Part shown: positions 34,107-47,146 of the stretch, one piece after another | Layout: the number at the start of each line of letters is the position of its first letter | Numbering within the stretch: position 1 is the first letter of the stretch | NCBI RefSeq assembly: GCF_032854445.1 | Contig: NC_088305.1 | Coordinates: forward strand, 32,755,726-32,819,725 | Origin: Liolophura sinensis | Lineage: Eukaryota > Mollusca > Polyplacophora > Chitonida > Chitonidae | Direction of reading: 5' to 3' | Length of the DNA stretch: 64,000 nt | Translations under genes and position numbers: made by a program | Notes under the pieces: generated by a model | What the model was told of the DNA's origin: nothing | The model's database searches: none | What the model saw: only the letters and a program-made list of their open reading frames with translations

Positions 34107-34205
34107 GATGGGAAAACATCTTTACACGTCGCGTCATCACGTGGTAACGTGGACATTGTTCGTATCCTAGCGGAGCGGGATGCTGATGTCAACGTACAGA
34201 ATAAG
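34107..34205 (+). CDS. Ankyrin-repeat exon b, unit 1
   Basis: The acceptor is TATGTAACAG and the donor AAG/GTAAGT; the exon has 33 codons, phase 0. It reads DGKTSLHVASSRGNVDIVRI, then LAERDADVNVQNK, a full ankyrin repeat (DGKT-LH-A---GN-DIVR-L---DADVN). No stop. It is joined in frame to exon d (36573) if spliced. It belongs to the same host gene as the other ankyrin exons (inference from orientation, phase and spacing). Confidence 0.82.
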
Positions 34206-34506
34206 GTAAGTCTTTGCATATCCGTAAGAGGATTTAATAAGATTTTCTGGCTGGTGTTCTGAAAGACTTTCTGAATCCCTAATATTTAAGTATGACCATA
34301 TATCTGCTTATAGGTGGTGACAAAATATCACCGATGACACTTTGTCTTGATGTTTCTGTGGAAGAGGCTCACACCTACTATCATATATAAATAGCATGCA
34401 GGTTTTGAAATTGTGGACCGTGGTCTGTTTTTGTGATGAAATATACCATATTGTATGTTGTTTTTTTTCATGGAAATTTTTTACCGATTCCGGATTGTGT
34501 TTACAC

Positions 34507-34528
34507 TGATACAAACGTACAGGACCAG
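34507..34528 (+). pseudogene. Remnant of ankyrin exon a, unit 1
   Basis: TGATACAAACGTACAGGACC plus AG is the end of exon a fused to the intronic TTACAC. No acceptor AG and no usable GT donor (GCTTCG follows). Confidence 0.6.
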
Positions 34529-35029
34529 CTTCGTGGTTTGCGTGGTCCGAAATGTTTTAACACTATTTATCTTTATAGTTTTTACTCAAACACAGTGCAT
34601 ACTGTGTCGTTATATACTGTGGTGTTAACTGTAAAAAAAACAGATATTGTTTATTAACCTTCACTCATTGTCTTTCTGTACTAATGTGTGATAGTTTTTT
34701 TGCTATTTTCGTTATAGTTCTGTGGTTGTTTACCTCAGCAGTTTGAACCTGGTCGTGTCTGTTTTGTACACAGTAGAACACTTCATCTTAGCATCAAAAT
34801 ACGTATTTGTCAACCAGTCCTCAATAAAAATATACTAAAACAAAAAAATGAAACTGCACGTGTTACTTTATGTTCAAAACATACACATATACAACTAGAA
34901 TCCGGATGTCCAAAATACCCCCTCCATTTTCAACATTTCCAAAAATATAGAGGAAAGAAAACTGAGAAAATGTTGCAAGAAATGACAGGGCGTTATTTTG
35001 CTTAGTTTGTCTTCATACAGAAGATTGCT

Positions 35030-35470
35030 TAGTGCTCATTATGCTCCCATATCGCATTCACAACAGTAAGGCAACGTTGTCTCATTGACTGCCTAACACC
35101 GGCCAAGACAACATTATGCAGCCTGAGCCATTGCTGTACCAATATGGCGCCCAACTCTTGAGAACCCTGGGGTTAACACCTCAAGGCACAACAACTTTTC
35201 CAAGAGCATCCCAAACGTGTTCAGTGGGACTGAGGTGATGTTATCTCGATTGAGACCATGACGTCAATACCCGTATTTTGCTGAGAATCTAGTGTCAAAA
35301 CATCTGTTGATAATGTCGCCTTGTCATGTTTGACTTGAGCTCAAGGTAGCCATTCATTACGCTTTACCTATGTCAATATTACCTCTACTGTCTCTCTTGG
35401 CACGCACCCACGACTAACAGCAAGCTGCTGACAGACAATCTCACATACGGCAGGATAAGAATGAATTAAA
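35030..35470 (-). pseudogene. Tc1/mariner-like transposase relic, unit 1
   Basis: On the minus strand, EHVWDALGKVVVP near 35220 and VRQSMRQRCLTVVNAIWEHN near 35100-35040 match the C-terminal part of Tc1-type transposases; a break separates them. The catalytic core upstream is mostly gone. Equivalent relics lie at 11640-12175, 41395-41850 and 62690-63125. Confidence 0.45.
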
Positions 35471-35564
35471 TCAGTACTCAAATCGTGTATCATTTCAATA
35501 TATAAATTGTCAATATTCAAAATAAAAATCTCAATTGGCCTTTAAATATGGTTTACACTAAAAT

Positions 35565-35745
35565 TTAATGTTGGGGGCCTCCGTTGCCGAGGTGGTTAGC
35601 ATGCCAGTCGAGTTCAAGGGCAGCTTATACTGATTTCTTGTCTGGCCATACCTGATAAGGCCAGCCAGCAACCTACGGATGGCCGTGGATAATCGACGTG
35701 TTATAAGTGAAATATTCTTGAGTACGGCTTATCATTTATGCGTCG
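35565..35745 (+). repeat. Second SINE-like block, unit 1
   Basis: GGGGCCTCCGTTGCCGAGGT with GGTTAGC resembles the SINE head; GAGTTCAAGGGCAGC resembles a B box; it ends GAAATATTCTTGAGTACGGC. It is a shortened tRNA-derived SINE. Its counterpart in unit 2 is at 41944-42115, and it is missing from unit 3, where about 500 bp are absent near 63175. Confidence 0.55.
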
Positions 35746-36572
35746 AAACAGACGTTCGTACACCAACCGTCAATGAATAAGAACGCTTGAAGTCATTAAT
35801 CGGAAGGCCAATTCCCGAAACGACATGTAACACAAACCGCCACAGAACTGAGAACGTATATAAAGTACGAAAATAGGACGAAATCATGCAAAGAGTAGCA
35901 GTGAACAGTTTTCAGTGGGGTTGGAAAGACGTAGGGTAAGTTGTAGGCGACTGAGTAAAATCAGTATTCAAATCGTATACCATGCTAGGATACCAGTTGT
36001 CGACAACAAGATATGTATATCAGATGCAACGTGGCGATCTAATTCAACACAGTGAATATACAGCTCCTAGCCCCGGGTTAAGCGGAATTAAAAACAATCA
36101 TGAAGTAGAGTGCTATGGATTCTGGACACTCTGTCCTTATTTACTTGCAAGAGAAATATACTCATTGTAAAACTTAAGAGACTTGAAGTGGAGACGTTTG
36201 ATGGAATAACCTTGACACATTAGTTTTGGTAATAACTTTTGGCGTTTATTGAAATGGTCACACAACACACAGATCTAACAAATGCTAAAAGGCGAGATAT
36301 GTACACGTCATGTGCTGTACCCTTCGGTGTATTGCTGCCTAAGTAAGGATAATTTACAGTGCCAAAATTGACTCTATTCCTCAAACCAAAAAGGTTTGTG
36401 AGAGGGGGAACTGTTGTCGCCTTCGTACAAATATAGGCCCAGATAAGATGTGCCATCTGGGGATGGTAATTTACTGGAACTTCTGACAGCTTCTACTGCG
36501 CACATAATACGCCTTCTATAAAGCCGCAGAAACATTCTATAAACCCATACATTGTATTATCTGTAATTTTAG

Positions 36573-36671
36573 GATAAGGAGACTCCTCTACATGCGGCTG
36601 TGTCACGTGATAACGTAGACGCTGTCCGTATTCTGGTGGAGCAGGGCGCTGACGTCAACGTACAGGATCAG
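36573..36671 (+). CDS. Ankyrin-repeat exon d, unit 1
   Basis: The exon lies between GTAATTTTAG and CAG/GTAATT and has 33 codons, phase 0. It reads DKETPLHAAVSRDNVDAVRI, then LVEQGADVNVQDQ, with the canonical TPLHAA and GADVN motifs. It is intact. It follows exon b in frame. Its downstream intron contains the tandem-duplication junction at about 36705. Confidence 0.85.
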
Positions 36672-36709
36672 GTAATTCACTTCTTGTGTTTTTTCACTGA
36701 AAGGAGAAA

Positions 36710-38519
36710 TTTGACAGATTAGATTGGAATTATATCCTGAGAGTCTTTAGCTTTTTGAATTTTGGGGAGCCCTTTATTCGTTGGGTTAAAGTCCTATATT
36801 CACAGAGTAGATCATGCGTGCTGGTCAATGGATTCTCGACTGGTTTCTTTGATGTAGGACAGTGCTGACGCCACAGGGATCCCATTTCTCCATATGTTTT
36901 CATCATGTGTGCGGAAATTCTAAGCTACATGCTTCTAGAAAACGATAATGTTAAAGGTATAATATCAAATTTAATTCAATATCTATTAACCCAATACCCT
37001 GACGATACAATTATTTTCCTTGACGGTTCAGAAAGAAGTCCTAATTGTTGTCTAGTAGAACTAGATCACTTAGCAAACTTTTCTGAATTAAAAGCAAATA
37101 CTTCAAAACCAAGAGTAATCTGGACTTCAGTAATGAAAGGCAGTAGTAAAGTACACTAAAACAATGCAAAACTAGATTGTCCCAAAAAACTTTCAAGTTA
37201 TTGGGAAAAGAGTTTAGTACTAGTTTGGAAGAGATGGTGAAAAGAAATTACAAGTTTAAAAAATGGACCAGATGATGCAATGTTAAGCTAAAAGAGACCT
37301 CACTTCTCTGGGGAGAATTCCTGTCTTAAAATCAATGATGCTGTCACGGCGGAATCATTTGTTCAGCTGTCCACCAAAGCAGCTGGTGTGGCATTTAGAG
37401 GAATTCCGAAACAAATATTTTGCTTTTATTTGGAATAATGAGCCTGATAAAATTCCACGTAGTACAATAATGTAAGATTCGAAAAATGGTCGCTAGAATG
37501 TGTCTTCTTTTGAAAACTATTATATATTTGCACAAAAGCTTTCCTGGGTAAAGAGACTGATATCAGGAACTTACAAGTCCGATCTGTTTTACGATGACAA
37601 AATAGTACACCAAAATCCTTTAGAAATAGCTTCCTCTGTTCTGGAACAGATTGTTATACCTAGAATTACAAATAACTTTTGGAAAGAGGTTTTTTATTCG
37701 TTGAGTCAAGTTAAAAAAAACATGGAATTGAAAAAATATTTCAGATCTGCCTGGAGAATGTGTTTTTTACAATGATTTGTTTGTTATTTGTAATAAACCG
37801 TTTGTGTGTGGTAAATGGCTAGACAAGGGGGTAAGTATGTCAATGACCTCTTGAACAGTAACGGGAAATTTCTAAATGCTACAGAATTTAATGAAAAATA
37901 TGAATGCAGTACAAACTATTTAGAATATCAAAGTGTCATTTCAGCAATCAAATCTGCTAGTAATACTGTACTGTATTGGAACAGTATCTCCTCCCCTTTG
38001 CCGTTGCCTCTTATACCAACTAAAATAGCTCTGTTTGCTAACATTTCTAATGGCTGTAAAGTTTATTACCGATACCTTACTAAGTATGGTTTTGTTAACA
38101 ATAGAGCAAACCGCCAGTGGGAAGAGGAACTGACTGTTAGTTTATCAAATGAAACTTGGAGGAACTTCAACAATATAGTTTTTAGATGTACTGGTGACAC
38201 ATGCTTACGATGGTTTCAATGCAAAGCTGTTAATAGAGCTCTGACCACGAACATACTGGGAAAGGAGTTAGATCCTGCTGTATCAGGCCTCTGTAGTTTT
38301 TGCCACTTGGAACGGGAGACAATTTTCCGTCTATTATGGCACTGTAAATATGTTTTCAATGTACGGAAAGAATTCCAAGTTAGGTTGAACAAAGTTGCTG
38401 GTATGCAGGCAATACTACATTGCTCGAATGTGTTACTTGCTTTTAAACGGATGAGTTACCGGCCTCTAAATATACTTACTATGTGTGTAAAAAACGCAAT
38501 GTACAAGCTGAAAAGTTAG
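36710..38519 (+). mobile_element. L1/Tx1-like LINE fragment, copy 2
   Basis: It starts inside the RT region (TTTGACAGATTAGATTGG), directly joined to the intron after exon d. It carries YPDD and the C-terminal domain (37815-38519), plus the segment FYDDKIVHQNPLEIASSVLE that copy 1 has lost. It has the same inactivating changes as copy 1, so it arose by duplication and not by a new transposition. Confidence 0.75.
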
Positions 38520-40477
38520 AGGCCAGCTGCCGACAGTGGAATTTGTAAAGAAAGAAATGCAAAGTCTGTGTCAAAATGGAAGGCACATTAGTTTTTTTTA
38601 AGAAAGGAACAAGACAGATTTATAAATTTTTTGTCACCCTGTTATCTGCTATTCAATAATTAAGTTTAGTTAGTGAACACTTCACACATCATTATGTTTT
38701 TGTGTGTGATAGTCTATTTCGACAGTTACTCAAGACTTTGTGAGTATATTGTATCTAAGAATCTCTTATTTAAATACGTACTTCTGTCTGTATAAATGAA
38801 TCTGATTAAAAATCTGTAACCTCCCCCCCCCCATAAAAAACATAGCATAAATATATTGTTCTGATTAATTCTGTTTTAAGCCAATGTTTTTCTTCTTTTT
38901 CTTCCTCTGTGTAATTTTTCGTTATTGCCACCATAAGCGGGAAAGGATGTGATTACTGTGAATCGAGGAAAACATCGAGGAGTTTAAAATCGTATATTAT
39001 GAACAAAAATCCCAATATATGGCTTTATATGTATCCCATAAAACAATGGAGGAGTCCATTTTCGGGTTTCACATCAATTTTTCCATTACCCCTCGCCCGC
39101 CATCCGATGACTTAGTGATCTGGATAAGCGCCACCATCAGACTTTTGGAGCCAACAGGATCTTGTAGCTTTACATGTATCCCATAAAACAATGTCCGTTT
39201 TCGGGTTTCACATCAGTTTTTAAATTACCCCTCGTCCTCAATTAAGGAAAAGCCAGCAGTCTAGTTGCATGGGGTCCTTTGTAAGTTGCCGATAATCAAA
39301 ATAGATATATCACTTGGGTTTTGAATATCATTTAGGCTTATATTAAAATGTAGATAAAGTGAATGTCCTGCACTACTTTATTAACACTATCATATGATGT
39401 AACCATACTTTTGGCGCAATAACTTTTTAAGATATGTCTGCCTTAATTACGGATTGTGTACTTCTCGATGTAGCTCGTCCACGTCTTTACCTATTTCTGT
39501 GAATTTTTTTGTATCATCAAATGGTGTAAATATGTATTAACATGACAAACCATGTAAAATTGGCCTGTGGTATTTCGTCATCGCTATGGTGTTAATCGTT
39601 TTTGCAAGTTGACCACACTAGCGAACACAACTTGAATGGCTTGTTTCTTTCTGCATTTTAATCGCATTTATTTATGGGTGTTCACATGTATATGTGATGC
39701 TGCTGACCTTATCTCAGCTGTTTTTACAGACACAATATTTTTTCTGACCTTTGCGTGTAGAAGTTAGATAGGCTTGCTATATTTAACTGTTTGCGAAGTC
39801 CATCTCATAAGTCCATCTCATGCTGGCTTCTTCACTGGTCGTACCTGACAGTGTCTACCAGGAACCTGTGAATATTCCTGGGTTTCCTCGATTTCCTCCC
39901 ATCATAATGCCGGCCGCTGTCGTGTAAGTGAAATATTCTCAAGTACGACGTAAAATACCAATCAAATAAATAAATAAATAATTGTTTGCAGGTAAAATAA
40001 TAATGCCTTTGCACATGTACATTGACCCTGCTGGACACTTCGTAGACAGAAGGCCTATGTGTGGTGTTTATCCCATTGTATGGCCGCACTCGTCAGATAC
40101 GGGCCTGAGCACTTCAGTCAGCTCTGTGCATAGTTGTGATTTTTCCTCTGATAGCGTGCTCTATACCTAATATGAAGAACCTAAATGCAATAACATTGAT
40201 ATACACGACATCTACAATGTAAACTGCCGGGTTAAGATTCACTGTTTTATACTTGGGATACGATTCTCTTAATGTTTTCAACCGATGACTGAGTGCTGTC
40301 GATAAGCGCTGCTATCAGACTTTTTAGCGTTTAAGACAGGTGCTTTTGTAACACATTGTTAACCAAGAGGATCGCGTGTTTATTTTAAGCTGTGTGGCTT
40401 TACTCTATCAGCTTTAACCACATACCTGCCTTATATCAATGGACACCACTGAGTTCTCGCTTTATATTATGTAACAG

Positions 40478-40576
40478 GATGGGAAAACATCTTTACACGT
40501 CGCGTCATCACGTGGTAACGTGGACATTGTTCGTATCCTTGCGGAGCGGGATGCTGATGTCAACGTACAGAATAAG
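40478..40576 (+). CDS. Ankyrin-repeat exon b, unit 2
   Basis: The exon has 33 codons, phase 0, between TGTAACAG and AAG/GTAAGT, and encodes the same residues as exon b of unit 1 (one silent change in the Leu-Ala codons, CTA GCG to CTT GCG). Intact. Confidence 0.82.
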
Positions 40577-40879
40577 GTAAGTCTTTGCATATCCGTAAGA
40601 GGATTTAATAAGATTTTCTGGCTGGTGTTCTGAAAGACTTTCTGAATCCCTAATATTTAAGTATGACCATATATCTGCTTATAGGTGGTGACAAAATATC
40701 ACCGATGACACTTTGTCTTGATGTTTCTGTGGAAGAGGCTCACACCTACTATCATATATAAATAGCATGCAGGTTTTGAAATTGTGGACCGTGGTCTGTT
40801 TTTGTGATGGAATATACCATATTGTATGTTGTTTTTTTTTTCATGGAAATTTTTTACCGATTCCGGATTGTGTTTACAC

Positions 40880-40901
40880 TGATACAAACGTACAGGACCA
40901 G
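40880..40901 (+). pseudogene. Remnant of ankyrin exon a, unit 2
   Basis: It has the same 22-bp remnant and breakpoint as at 34507, confirming that the deletion predates unit duplication. Confidence 0.6.
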
Positions 40902-41394
40902 CTTCGTGGTTTGCGTGGTCCGAAATGTTTTAACACTATTTATCTTTATATTTTTTACTCAAACACAGTGCATACTGTGTCGTTATATACTGTGGTGTTA
41001 ACTGTAAGAAAAAACAGATATTGTTTATTAACCTTCACTCATTGTCTTTCTGTACTAATGTGTGATAGTTTGTTTGCTATTTTCGTTATAGTTCTGTGGT
41101 TGTTTACCTCAGCTGTTTGAACCTGGTCGTGTCTGTTTTGTACACAGTAGAACACTTCATCTTAGCATCAAAATACGTATTTGTCAACCAGTCCTCAATA
41201 AAAATATACTAAAACAAAAAAATGAAACTGCACGTGTTACTTTATGTTCAAAACATACACATATACAACTAGAATCCGGATGTCCGAAATACCCCCTCCA
41301 TTTTCAACATTTCTAAAAATATAGAGGAAAGAAAACTGAGAAAATGTTGAAAGAAATGACAGGGCGTTATTTTGCTTAGTTTGTCTTCATACAG

Positions 41395-41850
41395 AAGATT
41401 GCTTAGTGCTCATTATGCTCCCATATCGCATTCACAACAGTAAGGCAACGTTGTCTCATTGACTGCCTAACACCGGCCAAGACAACATTATGCAGCCTGA
41501 GCCATTGCTGTACCAATATGGCGCCCAACTCTTGAGAACCCTGGGGTTAACACCTCAAGGCACAACGACTTTTCCAAGAGCATCCCAAACGTGTTCAGTG
41601 GGACTGAGGTGATGTTATCTCGATTGAGACCATGACGTCAATACCCGTATTTTGCTGAGAATCTAGTGTCAAAACATCTGTTGATAATGTCGCCTTGTCA
41701 TGTTTGACTTGAGCTCAAGGTAGCCATTCATTACGCTTTACCTATGTCAATATTACCTCTACTGTCTCTCTTGGCACGCACCCACGACTAACAGCAAGCT
41801 GCTGACAGACAATCTCACATACGGCAGGATAAGAATGAATTAAATCAGTA
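41395..41850 (-). pseudogene. Tc1/mariner-like transposase relic, unit 2
   Basis: A near-identical counterpart of 35030-35470, at the same place in the unit, with the same breaks. Confidence 0.45.
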
Positions 41851-41943
41851 CTCAAATCGTGTATCATTTCAATATATAAATTGTCAATATTCAAAATAAA
41901 AATCTCAACTGGCCTTTAAATATGGTTTACACTAAAATATAAT

Positions 41944-42115
41944 GTTGGGGGCTTCCGTTGCCGAGGTGGTTAGCATGCCAGTCGAGTTCAAGGGCAGCTT
42001 ATACTGATTTCTTGTCTGGCCATACCTGATAAGGCCAGCCAGCAACCTACGGATGGCCGTGGATAGTCGACGTGTTATAAGTGAAATATTCTTGAGTACG
42101 GCTTATCATTTATGC
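41944..42115 (+). repeat. Second SINE-like block, unit 2
   Basis: Counterpart of 35565-35745 (GGGGGCTTCCGTTGCCGAGG, ending CTTGAGTACGGC). Shortened tRNA-derived SINE. Confidence 0.5.
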
Positions 42116-42973
42116 GTCGAAACAGACGTTCGTACACCAACCGTCAATGAATAAGAACGCTTGAAGTCATTAATCGGAAGGCCAATTCCCGAAACGACAT
42201 GTAACACAAACCACCACAGAACTGAGAACGTATATAAAGTACGAAAATAGGACGAAATCATGCAATGAGTAGCAGTAAACAGTTTTCATTGAGGTTGGAA
42301 AGACGTAGGGTAAGTTGTAGGCGACTGAGTAAAATCAGTATTCAAATCGTATACCATGCTAGGATACCAGTTGCCGACAACAAGATATGTATATCAGATG
42401 CGCTTTTATTGCAACTGTTCACAAATCCAACGTGGCGATCTAATTCAACACAGTGAATATACAGCTCCGAGCCCCGGGTTAAGCGGAATTAAAAACAATC
42501 ATGAAGTAGAGTGCTATGTATTCTGGACACTCTGTCCTTATTTACTTGCAAGAGAAATATACTCATTGTAAAACTTAAGAGACTTGAAGTGGAGACGTTT
42601 GATGGAATAACCTTGACACATTAGTTTTGGTAATAACTTTTGGCGTTTATTGAAATGGTCACACAACACACAGATCTAACAAATGCTAAAAGGCGAGATA
42701 TGTACACGTCATGTGCTGTACCCTTCGGTGTATTGCTGCCTAAGTAAGGATAATTTACAGTGCCAAAATTGACTCTATTCCTCAAACCAAAAAGGTTTGT
42801 GAGAGGGGGAACTGTTGTCGCCTTCGTACAAATATAGGCCCAGATAAGATGTGCCATCTGGGGAAGGTAATTTACTGGAACTTCTGACAGCTTCTACTGC
42901 GCACATAATACGCCTTCTATAAAGCCGCAGAAACATTCTATAAACCCATACATTGTATTATCTGTAATTTTAG

Positions 42974-43072
42974 GATAAGGAGACTCCTCTACATGCGGCT
43001 GTGTCACGTGATAACGTAGACGTTGTCCGTATTCTGGTGGAGCAGGGCGCTGACGTCAACGTACAGGATCAG
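42974..43072 (+). CDS. Ankyrin-repeat exon d, unit 2
   Basis: Intact 33-codon phase-0 exon, identical to 36573-36671 except Val for Ala in NVDVVRI (GTT versus GCT). Acceptor TTTTAG, donor CAG/GTAATT. Confidence 0.85.
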
Positions 43073-43109
43073 GTAATTCACTTCTTGTGTTTTTCACTGA
43101 AAGGAGAAA

Positions 43110-44920
43110 TTTGACAGATTAGATTGGAATTATATCCTGAGAGTCTTTACCTTTTTGAATTTTGGGGAACCCTTTATTCGTTGGGTTAAAGTCCTATATT
43201 CACAGAGTAGATCATGCGTGCTGGTCAATGGATTCTCGACTGGTTTCTTTGATGTAGGACAGTGCTGACGCCACAAGGATCCCATTTCTCCATATGTTTT
43301 CATCATGTGTGCGGAAATTCTAAGTTACATGCTTCTAGAAAACGATAATGTTAAAGGTATAATATCAAATTTAATTCAATATCTATTAACCCAATACCCT
43401 GACGATACAATTATTTTCCTTGACGGTTCAGAAAGAAGTCCTAATTGTTGTCTAGTAGAACTAGATCACTTAGCAAACTTTTCTGAATTAAAAGCAAATA
43501 CTTCAAAACCAAGAGTAATCTGGACTTCAGTAATGAAAGGCAGTAGTAAAGTACACTAAAACAATGCAAAACTAGATTGTCCCAAAAAACTTTCAAGTTA
43601 TTGGGAATAGAGTTTAGTACTAGTTTGGAAGAGATGGTGAAAAGAAATTACTAGTTTAAAAAATAGACCAGATGATGCAATGTTAAGCTAAAAGAGACCT
43701 CACTCCTCTGGGGAGAATTCCTGTCTTAAAATCAATGATGCTGTCAGGGCGGAATCAATTGTTCAGCTGTCCACCAAAGCAGCTGGTGTGGCATTTAGAG
43801 GAATTCCGAAACAAATATTTTGCTTTTATTTGGAATAATGAGCCTGATAAAATTCCACGTAGTACAATAATGTAAGATTCGAAAAATGGTCGCTAGAATG
43901 TGTCTTCTTTTGAAAACTATTATATATTTGCACAAAAGCTTTCCTGGGTAAAGAGACTGATATCAGGAACTTACAAGTCCGATCTGTTTTACGATGACAA
44001 AATAGTACACCAAAATCCTTTAGAAATAGCTTCCTCTGTTCTGGAACAGATTGTTATACCTAGAATTACAAATAACTTTTGGAAAGAGGTTTTTTATTCG
44101 TTGAGTCAAGTTAAAAAAAAACATGGAATTGAAAAAATATTTCAGATCTGCCTGGAGAATGTGTTTTTTACAATGATTTGTTTGTTATTTGTAATAAACC
44201 GTTTGTGTGTGGTAAATGGCTAGACAAGGGGGTAAGTATGTCAATGACCTCTTGAACAGTAACGGGAAATTTCTAAATGCTACAGAATTTAATGAAAAAT
44301 ATGAATGCAGTACAAACTATTTAGAATATCAAAGTGTCATTTCAGCAATCAAATCTGCTAGTAATACTGTACTGTATTGGAACAGTATCTCCTCCCCTTT
44401 GCCGTTGCCTCTTATACCAACTAAAATAGCTCTGTTTGCTAACATTTCTAATGGCTGTAAAGTTTATTACCGATACCTTACTAAGTATGGTTTTGTTAAC
44501 AATAGAGCAAACCGCCAGTGGGAAGGGGAACTGACTGTTAGTTTATCAAATGAAACTTGGAGGAACTTCAACAATATAGTTTTTAGATGTACTGGTGACA
44601 CATGCTTACGATGGTTTCAATGCAAAGCTGTTAATAGAGCTCTGACCACGAACATACTGGGAAAGGAGTTAGATCCTGCTGTATCAGACCTCTGTAGTTT
44701 TTGCCACTTGGAACGGGAGACAATTTTCCGTCTATTATGGGACTGTAAATATGTTTTCAATGTACGGAAAGAATTCCAAGTTAGGTTGAACAAAGTTGCT
44801 GGTATGCAGGCAATACTACATTGCTCGAATGTGTTACTTGCTTTTAAACGGATGAGTTACCGGCCTCTAAATATACTTACTATGTGTGTAAAAAACGCAA
44901 TGTACAAGCTGAAAAGTTAG
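43110..44920 (+). mobile_element. L1/Tx1-like LINE fragment, copy 3
   Basis: Same extent, junction and lesions as copy 2. The segment before the C-terminal domain has one extra A in an A-run at about 44112, which changes the reading frame relative to copy 2. The C-terminal domain frame at 44216-44920 remains open; near its zinc cluster the HWHC-type segment reads LLWDCKY (His to Asp), which would disturb metal binding. Confidence 0.75.
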
Positions 44921-46851
44921 AGGCCAGTGGAATTTGTAAAGAAAGAAATGCAAAGTCTGTGTCAAAATGGAAGGCACATTAGTTTTTTTTAAGAAAGGAA
45001 CAAGACATATTTATAAATTTTTTGTCACCCTGTCATCTGCTATTCAATAGTTAAGTTTAGTTAGTGAACACTTCACACATCATTATGTTTTTGTGTGTGA
45101 TAGTCTATTTCGACAGTTACTCAAGACTTTGTGAGTATATTGTATCTAAGAATCTCTTATTTAAACACGTACTTCTGTCTGTATAAATGAATCTGGTTAA
45201 AAATCTGTAACCCCCCCCCCCATAAAAAACAGCATAAATATATTGTTCTGATTAATTCTGTTTTAAGCCAATGTTTTTCTTCTTTTTCTTCCTCTGTGTA
45301 ATTTTTCGTTATTGCCACCATAAGCGGGAAAGGATGTGATTACTGTGAATCGAGGAAAACATCGAGGAGTTTAAAATCGTATATTATGAACAAAAATCCC
45401 AATATATGGCTTTATATGTATCCCATAAAACAATGGAGGAGTCCATTTTCGGGTTTCACATCAATTTTTCCATTACCCCTCGCCCGCCAACCGATGACTT
45501 AGTGATCTGGATAAGCGCCACCATCAGACTTTTGGAGCCAACAGGATCTTGTAGCTTTACATGTATCCCATAAAACAATGTCCGTTTTCGGGTTTCACAT
45601 CAGTTTTTAAATTACCCCTCGTCCTCAATCAAGGAAAAGCCAGCAGTCTAGTTGCATGGGGTCCTTTGTAAGTTGCCGATAATCAAAATAGATATATCAC
45701 TTGGGTTTTGAATATCATTTAGGCTTATATTAAAATGTAGATAAAGTGAATGTCCTGCACTACTTTATTAACACTATCATATGATGTAACCATACATTTG
45801 GCGCAATAACTTATTAAGATATGTCTGCCTTAATTACGGATTGTGTACTTCTCGATGTAGCTCGTCCACGTCTTTACCTATTTCTGTGAATTTTTTTGTA
45901 TCATCAAATGGTGTAAATATGTATTAACATGACAAACCATGTAAAATTGGCCTGTGGTATTTCGTTATCCCCATGGTGTTAATCGTTTTTGCAAGTTGAC
46001 AACACTAGCGAACACAACTTGAATGGCTTGTTTCTTTCTGCATTTTAATCGCATTTATTTATGGGTGTTCACATGTATATGTGATGCTGCTGACCTTATC
46101 TCAGCTGTTTTTGCAGACACAATATTTTTTCTGACCTTTGCGTGTAGAAGTTAGATATGCTTGCTATATTTAACTGTTTGCGAAGTCCATCTCATGCTGG
46201 CTTCTTCACTGGTCGTACGTGACAGTGTCTACCAGGAACCTGTGAGTATTCCTGGGTTTCCTCGATTTCCTCCCATCATAATGCCGGCCGCTGTCGTGTA
46301 AGTGAAATATTCTCAAGTACGACGTAAAATACCAATCAAATAAATAAATAAATAATTGTTTGCGGGTGAAATAATAACGCCTTTGCACATGTACATTGAC
46401 CCTGCTGGACACTTCGTAGACAGAAGGCCTATGTGTGGTATTTATCCCATTGTAAGGCCGCACTTGACAAATACGGGCCTGAACACTTCGGTCAGCTCTG
46501 TGCATAGTTGTGATTGTTCCTCTGATAGCGTGCTCTATACCCGATATGAAGAACCTAAATGCAATAACATTGATATACACGACATCTACAATGTAAACTG
46601 CCGGGTTGAAATTCACTGTTTTATACTTGGGATACGATTCTCTTAATGTGTTCAACCGATGACTGAGTGCTCTCGATAAGCGCTGCTATCAGACTTTTTA
46701 GCGTTTAAGACAGGCGCTTTTGTAACACATTGTTAACCAAGAGGATCGCGTGTTTATTTTAAGCTGTGTGGCTTTACGCTATCAGGTTTAACCACATACC
46801 TGCCGTATATTAATAGCTACCATTGAGTTCTCGCTTTATATTATGTAACAG

Positions 46852-46950
46852 GATGGGAAAACACCTTTACACGTCGCGTCATCACGTGGTAACGTGGACA
46901 TTGTTCGTATTCTTGTGGAGCGGGATGCTGATCTCAACGTACAGAATAAG
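46852..46950 (+). CDS. Ankyrin-repeat exon b, unit 3
   Basis: 33 codons, phase 0, acceptor AACAG, donor AAG/GTAAGT. It differs from units 1-2 by ILVERDADLNV (Val-Glu for Ala-Glu and Leu for Val) and by Pro in DGKTPLHVA. Intact. It is separated from exon d of its unit by the 14.7-kb Polinton, which would lie in the intron. Confidence 0.82.
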
Positions 46951-47111
46951 GTAAGTCTGTGCATATCCGTAAGAGGATTTAATAAGATTTTCTGAATTTT
47001 TTTTTCTGAATCCCTTATGCTTAAGTATGACCATATATCTGCTTATAGGTGGTAACAAAATATCACCAAAGACGCTTTGTCTTGATGTTTCTGTGGAACG
47101 GGCTCTCACCT

Positions 47112-47146
47112 ACTGCTGGCTCCCTCACCGGCGGTAAGTGGGAAGG
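47112..47146 (+). mobile_element. Left part of 5'-truncated SINE interrupted by Polinton C
   Basis: GCTGGCTCCCTCACCGGCGG and AAGTGG match the SINE body at 12358-12376. It ends with GAAGG, the left copy of the Polinton target duplication. Immediately before it stands TCTCACCTACT, which recurs as TCACACCTACT after the SINE tail at 62026, the presumed SINE target duplication. Confidence 0.75.

Larger units (their letters stand above)
30532..36709 (+). repeat. Tandem host/LINE unit 1
   Basis: This is the first of three head-to-tail units: LINE 3' part, SINE fragment, exon b, exon-a remnant, Tc1 relic, SINE-like block, exon d. The following unit begins at 36710 with the same TTTGACAGATTAGATTGG. 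The left edge of unit 1 is defined by where units 2 and 3 stop matching upstream: in unit 1 the LINE continues leftward, in units 2 and 3 the host intron after exon d precedes. Confidence 0.8.
36710..43109 (+). repeat. Tandem host/LINE unit 2
   Basis: This is the second head-to-tail unit (6400 bp), nearly identical by eye to unit 3 over long stretches. It contains LINE copy 2, SINE fragment 39812-39981, exon b 40478, exon-a remnant 40880, Tc1 relic 41395-41850, SINE-like block 41944-42115 and exon d 42974. A 13-bp local duplication (TCCATCTCATAAG) precedes its SINE fragment. Confidence 0.82.
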
